From positions 1-6,236 of the forward strand of contig PMCR01000389.1 in NCBI GenBank assembly GCA_003155465.1: a DNA stretch of 6,236 bases, given 5' to 3'. This document shows, one piece after another, positions 5,828 through 6,236 of this stretch (within the stretch, counting starts at the first letter, position 1; every line of letters begins with the position of its first letter). Both the position numbers and the translations under genes were made by a program. The stretch is from Myxococcales bacterium (GTDB taxonomy: Bacteria > Myxococcota > Polyangia > Fen-1088). The notes below the pieces were generated by a model. The model did no database searches and was not told the DNA's origin. It saw nothing but the letters and a program-made list of their open reading frames with translations.

Positions 5828-5861
5828 GGTCAAGCGGCAAGCGGAGGCAAGGGCCGGCAAG
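5828..5861. repeat. GGCAAG direct repeats at exact 10-bp period
   Basis: GGCAAG occurs at 5836-5841, 5846-5851 and 5856-5861 with different 4-bp spacers (CGGA, GGCC), and a degenerate GGTCAAG sits at 5828-5834. The array is 13-46 bp upstream of the cNMP-binding protein's ATG, where an operator or leader element would be expected. On the minus-strand transcript it reads CTTGCC. A short AAGGGC/GCCCTT hairpin (5849-5866) overlaps the third copy. A further GGCAAG occurs at 5951. Function is unknown; the regular phasing suggests protein binding. Confidence 0.6.
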
Positions 5862-5938
5862 CCCTTCGGCGGTGATTTCGCGCGTTGTGGCCCCGATCTG
5901 CGGCAAAGGAGTCATTCACCTACGACCCCCTGCGGCTA

Positions 5939-5964
5939 GCAAGAGGAGGTGGCAAGAGAAGGTG
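5939..5964. repeat. 13-bp tandem duplication
   Basis: GCAAGAGGAGGTG (5939-5951) is directly followed by GCAAGAGAAGGTG (5952-5964), with one mismatch in 13. The unit contains a Shine-Dalgarno-like AGGAGGT, but the only reading frame after it (GTG at 5962) closes after ten codons. A recent slippage duplication in the divergent intergenic region is the simplest reading. Confidence 0.6.
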
Positions 5965-5972
5965 GCTGCCCC

Positions 5973-6001
5973 CTGTCAATCGGCTGAGAATTAGGTAGTA
6001 T
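5973..6001 (+). promoter_or_regulatory. Candidate promoter for the right-edge gene
   Basis: CTGTCA (5973-5978), a 17-bp spacer and TAGTAT (5996-6001) each match four of six sigma70 positions. The -10 hexamer lies in the most AT-rich spot of the intergenic region. Transcription would begin near 6008, about 65 nt before the ATG at 6073. By-eye prediction, low certainty. Confidence 0.25.
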
Positions 6002-6072
6002 CCCCCCCTGTTGATCGCTGTCAGGCTCGACCGGGCCTGAGAAACCCAAGAACCCCCTGCCCCCTGACGACA

Positions 6073-6236
6073 ATGGAGAAGGACGTAGAGCGAAGTTTCC
6101 TCGATACTCTTGCGCGGGCCCTGGTTTCGCTCCCCTTCGACCTGAAGATTCTGCTCGAAGCGGTGTCCGACCCTGACTTGGACCACGGTGCGCGCGAAGT
6201 CGCGGCGGCGGCGGTGGTGTCCATCATCGCGCCCCG
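6073..6236 (+). CDS. N-terminal part of an unrecognised soluble helical protein (runs off the edge)
   Basis: The reading frame from the ATG at 6073 is open to the window end, giving 54 complete codons plus two bases. The visible part reads as amphipathic helices: FLDTLARALVSLPFDLKILL, then EAVSDPDLDHGAREVAAAA and VVSIIAP. There is no signal peptide. GC-rich third positions and a sensible acidic/hydrophobic pattern favour real coding over the overlapping minus-strand frames. The style (SLPFDLK.LLE.VSDPDLD..ARE.AA) recalls small myxobacterial proteins, possibly of the DUF1232-associated kind, but this is memory-based and uncertain. There is no clear Shine-Dalgarno sequence. It is divergent from the cNMP-binding protein gene across a 257-bp repeat-rich region. 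Confidence 0.6.
   Translation, partial: MEKDVERSFLDTLARALVSLPFDLKILLEAVSDPDLDHGAREVAAAAVVSIIAP

Larger units (their letters stand above)
5926..6066. repeat. Five dispersed CCCCCTG motifs in the intergenic region
   Basis: CCCCCTG occurs at 5926, 5969, 6004, 6053 and 6060. The copies at 5969 and 6004 share more: CCCCCTGT, two different bases, ATCG, and then a CTG-containing run. The last two copies are head to tail just before the ATG at 6073. They could be regulatory sites or merely C-rich low complexity. Nothing else in 5866-5925 stands out. Confidence 0.4.

Noticed and set aside
5962..5994. Ten-codon leader peptide starting GTG after an AGGAGGT-like run
   Set aside because: The spacing to the Shine-Dalgarno-like run is long, the start is GTG, and the run is explained by the 13-bp duplication. 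No attenuator hairpin follows.
5920..6227. Minus-strand open frames at the right edge
   Set aside because: They overlap the plus-strand frame starting at 6073 in other registers, extend into repeat-rich intergenic DNA, and lack ribosome binding sites or recognisable domains.

Overview
The window looks like chromosomal DNA of a GC-rich Gram-negative bacterium, most likely a myxobacterium or another member of the former Deltaproteobacteria. Three things suggest this: a double-FHA membrane protein with a periplasmic TPR tail, a DUF1517 protein with a Gly/Ser/Arg-rich head, and a TPR/double cyclic-nucleotide-binding protein. No rRNA, tRNA, insertion sequence, phage gene or CRISPR array is visible. 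The taxonomic call is inference from protein style only.

Layout. (1) Positions 1-239 hold no convincing gene, only a GC-rich palindrome at 45-61. (2) Positions 240-3271 form a minus-strand, operon-like block transcribed from right to left: a secreted or membrane-anchored DUF1517 protein, a 77-residue two-helix DUF350-type membrane protein that starts 3 nt after it, and, 77 nt further on, a 598-residue protein with two FHA domains, one membrane helix and TPRs. A candidate internal promoter precedes the FHA gene. (3) Positions 3272-3490 are a divergent intergenic region. It contains eight copies of a CTGATG-type core spaced 11-12 bp apart. (4) Positions 3491-4477 are a plus-strand pair: a protein with a MerR/BldC-like DNA-binding domain, followed by a 73-residue ribbon-helix-helix protein. 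(5) Positions 4481-5815, minus strand, encode a TPR protein with two cNMP-binding domains. It converges on the pair with only 3 nt between stop codons. (6) Positions 5816-6072 are a second divergent, repeat-rich intergenic region, with GGCAAG three times at exactly 10-bp spacing, a 13-bp tandem duplication and five CCCCCTG motifs. (7) From 6073 a plus-strand gene begins and runs off the right edge.

How the parts may fit. The FHA protein (phosphothreonine reading), the cNMP-binding protein (second-messenger sensing) and two small DNA-binding proteins give the region a signalling and regulatory flavour. The most unusual sequence feature is the helically phased direct-repeat array directly upstream of an operon encoding two predicted DNA-binding proteins. 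Both the BldC-like MerR fold and the RHH fold are known elsewhere to polymerise on such arrays. An autoregulatory or centromere-like nucleoprotein module is a reasonable hypothesis but is unproven.
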